From: a virus
Reading direction: 5' to 3' (one strand)
Length of the DNA: 26,160 nt
Virus record (IMG/VR): IMGVR_UViG_3300042561_001717
Span: 1 to 26,160 of that record
The notes under the pieces are model-generated. The model searched no databases. It was not told the DNA's origin and saw nothing but the letters and a program-made list of their open reading frames with translations. Made by a program: the position numbers and the translations under genes. Positions 25,001-26,160 of this stretch are shown here, piece by piece; the stretch's first letter is position 1, and each line of letters starts with the position of its first letter.

Positions 25001-26160
25001 ATGGACGAGAGCGTAGAAAATATTACCGACTTTTTCTTCAACCTCTCGAATGCAATACTTGGATTTGAAGCGACGCTAAGAACAAACACGGGATTGATCG
25101 AGACCGCATTAGAAAATGTATCGCAATCATTAACATCTGCGTCGCAAAACGTTAAGTCAATTCAGTACCAGCCGTTTGATTTGATTAATGTTAATCAGGC
25201 ATTACAGAAGTCCCAAAAAATACTTCCCGAAAATCTCGACGTACTTAAAGCAGAAAAAATAGGACAGGGCTTTACGGGAGCCGTGTATCGACTTGGCGAT
25301 CTAGCGATTAAAACCCCCATCACCGAACTGAATCAAGGAAAGCTCGGAACTCCGAAAGAGTTCCAAGCGCAGTTAGCGATGGCGAAACAGGGACTTGCGC
25401 CGCGTCCGATTACCACAAGAAAAGGTGAGTATTTCATTCAGGAATATATTAAAGCAGTTGGTTCTTTAAACGATGTTTTACGAAAAGCCGATTTAAGTAC
25501 CCAAGAGGGTATTAAAGCTTTCACGGATTATATAAAACGGTATGCAGCGCTACTCAAGAATATACACGAAGCGGGTTATGCTCACTTCGATCTAAATACA
25601 GAAAATGTCTTAATTACTCCTAAAAATGAACTAAAAGCAATAGATTTTGCTAATGCAACAAAGCTATCAAAAGATGACGCAGAACGTCAATCACAAATAA
25701 ATAGAGATATTCAATGGGCAAAAGGGCGAAGCACCAGAGGATACGACAAGGAAACCGTCGAGATATTTCAAAAAGCTTTTGATGAGGGATATGGCGACAC
25801 TTCATTAACGGTTAACGACCCACGTTTTTTGCAGAGAGTCCGACAAAATCCCCGTATTGACATTGGGTCGGGCGTTGTTAATCGTCCAAGTAGAAGTGGC
25901 AGATCTAGTGAAAACTTCCCAAGAACAGAAGTTGCTAAACAGATAGACAAAAAAGAACCTACTGAAAAATCATTAACAGAAAGAATTAATGATGTGTTGT
26001 CGGGTAAACCTATAGCCGGTCATAAATTAAAAGATGTAGCTGATAAACAAAAAGATTTAACAAAAAAAGAAAGCTCAATAGAAAAAACTATTCACAGTGC
26101 CACAAAAGAAATAATTTCTAGTTTATCCCGAATAGAAAAAGCCATTCTAGCCAAATATGC
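22028..26160 (+). CDS. Tape-measure protein with enzyme-like inserts (partial)
   Basis: Open from ATG 22028 to the window edge (1377 codons, no stop). The N-terminus SLSLGTLEIGLGLNTAQYDS followed by GIKSAKDQLSSLERRV is the start of many siphovirus tape measures, and the gene follows the chaperone with a TAATG overlap. A glycine/hydrophobic stretch (residues 157-175) could insert in a membrane. Two segments are foreign to tape measures: an alpha/beta-hydrolase-like module (about residues 350-617) and a kinase-like module (about 1070-1235). Long coiled coils lie between and after them (residues 640-700, 900-1010). The tape measure occupies the tail lumen and is ejected into the cell, so such domains could be delivered to the host. 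Confidence 0.8.
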   Translation, partial: MSLSLGTLEIGLGLNTAQYDSGIKSAKDQLSSLERRVTKLGTTPLKIKVSVDDRQLYGLNSHLLLKRVDLKKTVDFYKANPIKVFAEDDALVSLNQELRELKKTSLEIRTPSKIVVEHRFSGYQDRVEKAIERLSVTVRNSNPRENIFQKAFNLTVGNVVGGFFTGAGLYGGLKAGKGINKTIGIDFESQGEAIGKTVRRNVRQFNNLLDTAFRDLLGFPKGLKSAKQLLRINYRTITDTLFNPETYRKLENIFVESQQFSRANAQKQRKRSTEPEPAYPIGDKLREAFPKIAMVAEENLARSLGAAARVAVQPLRIRKRIQLSESAMAAEEIAKILQLSQKEQDFIKSRKSITLVTGGVQPSESRPGKPEVQSTYDLAAQIQGVFPETAVLAVPNVLSNSLEELRNSPSQFIREQLLPIIEKNKELLQQFISETDYQGILSGFKTVQPIDRVFQTNFEGFDKDAITLAAKALNVAMGNPEKEIALVGGSGGGYVVEEAVAILQQLIKMSPALREVLKNVKYGLGIGTPNAGLTSVVDTKSPLKYIAAMGNYDKVGITMFGKSFIPDIASKDPEKKKKAEDIYETADVALPSRIFFPSKQQLTLDKIGEDHKIGLYVANLATSSKQFNKRLKESLKYFYTPIVKRITELKKYKEKLEQSVSGVDQSKLSADDTKKLDELLALISEIDQEIADRTEFLKAIPVLGNPSKTAGAEQKELQGTISAYQNTLAEILNATNVSFSYLDPLLSNLEELERLVNSGTDTIDLKPSNFGSLLRFWMETRKNIFRMMGDKFEAEWTNFINAIDNLVEAGYEKQFRAKPYHHVTEADNALPNSATYGETFSRREDAPSDIRKDVIPRFGDILYKLSQTTNQNALGLPLVKDQSLPDLLKWVNKMPTNTEADKAAKKVIEALIEIRRKEARFYQDFLRRVSELQKRIAGGDTGAQSEYIQLLKTSPFSRIREMIDGAGKYIDVNAPVPTFIGKNRVIKEIATMDESVENITDFFFNLSNAILGFEATLRTNTGLIETALENVSQSLTSASQNVKSIQYQPFDLINVNQALQKSQKILPENLDVLKAEKIGQGFTGAVYRLGDLAIKTPITELNQGKLGTPKEFQAQLAMAKQGLAPRPITTRKGEYFIQEYIKAVGSLNDVLRKADLSTQEGIKAFTDYIKRYAALLKNIHEAGYAHFDLNTENVLITPKNELKAIDFANATKLSKDDAERQSQINRDIQWAKGRSTRGYDKETVEIFQKAFDEGYGDTSLTVNDPRFLQRVRQNPRIDIGSGVVNRPSRSGRSSENFPRTEVAKQIDKKEPTEKSLTERINDVLSGKPIAGHKLKDVADKQKDLTKKESSIEKTIHSATKEIISSLSRIEKAILAKY
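23075..23878 (+). other. Alpha/beta-hydrolase-like module in the tape measure
   Basis: A hydrophobic strand ITLVTGG (residues 353-359) is followed by IALVGGSGGGYVVEEA with a G-x-S-x-G nucleophile elbow (S490). Next are YGLGIGTPNAGL (residues 523-533), resembling the lipase strand after the elbow, then GNYDKVG (D553) and GEDHKIGLYV (H611). The Ser-Asp-His order and spacing suit a catalytic triad. Confidence 0.5.
25235..25732 (+). other. Protein-kinase-like module in the tape measure
   Basis: Glycine loop IGQGFTGAVY (residues 1078-1087), VAIK-like LAIK (K1095), a possible helix-C Glu in KEFQAQL (E1111), hinge-like YFIQEYIKAV, catalytic loop HFDLNTEN (D1188, N1193) and metal site IDFA in place of DFG (D1206). 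All key residues are present, but the C-lobe is short. Confidence 0.65.

Noticed and set aside
22806-25950. Many antisense open frames beneath the tape measure
   Set aside because: They mirror one long plus-strand reading frame with good motifs, and none has a recognisable domain or start signal.

Overview
The window looks like one piece of a temperate tailed-phage genome (prophage or phage-plasmid) of siphovirus type from a cyanobacterium. The cyanobacterial assignment is an inference. It rests on low-GC DNA, heptanucleotide TTATCAG-type tandem repeats in five intergenic gaps, a short MITE whose termini contain TATAGCGGTAT, a transposase C-terminus that looks like IS630, and a formylglycine-enzyme-fold protein with a diversity-generating-retroelement style variable tail. 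I cannot name the species.

Layout. 1-1.6 kb: the end of a transposase-like gene, a truncated antirepressor-like gene, a PadR-type regulator, a tRNA(CAU) and a Cro/CI-type repressor next to an operator-bearing promoter. 1.7-5.05 kb: accessory genes. One of them, 2672-3961, is a coding sequence packed with perfect short inverted repeats. Next come a double-stranded-beta-helix (2OG-Fe oxygenase-like) protein followed by a HigA-like antitoxin, and a 58-codon gene. 5.06-7.46 kb, minus strand: large and small terminase subunits. 7.5-9.27 kb: a ParB/Srx-fold protein overlapping a C5-cytosine methyltransferase. 9.27-9.8 kb: a non-coding block that appears to encode one or two structured RNAs. 9.8-11.05 kb: an HTH protein and a full-length paralogue of the truncated antirepressor. 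11.1-11.55 kb: an AT-rich, iteron-bearing, partly duplicated non-coding region that is a candidate replication origin. 11.6-17.8 kb: small early or accessory genes, mostly of unknown function. 17.8-18.5 kb: the retroelement-type variable protein. 18.9-26.16 kb: the tail operon, comprising an HK97 gp10-like protein, a tail-terminator-like protein, the tail tube, a small protein, the tail assembly chaperone with a programmed -1 frameshift, and a very large tape-measure protein that runs off the window.

How it works together. Three repeated promoter/operator families imply coordinated control. A six-copy module (inverted repeat ATTCTCCCA/TGGGAGAAT at a constant 24-bp phase around a TTGAC -35 and a CACAAT -10) drives six separate genes. 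A two-copy module with a C-rich/G-rich inverted repeat exactly 9 nt after the -10 drives the two antirepressor paralogues. A two-copy module (TTGACA, CATACAAACATAT, then an inverted repeat bracketing the -10) drives two genes near 16.5-17.3 kb. Portal, protease and capsid genes are absent between terminase and tail genes, so the head module must lie outside the window.

The most notable items are: the tape-measure protein with an internal alpha/beta-hydrolase-like module and a protein-kinase-like module; the variable-protein gene with no reverse transcriptase or template repeat in view; the six-copy regulon; the hairpin-studded coding sequence; and the structured RNA block at 9.3-9.8 kb. All functional statements come from reading motifs by eye. 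No database search was run.
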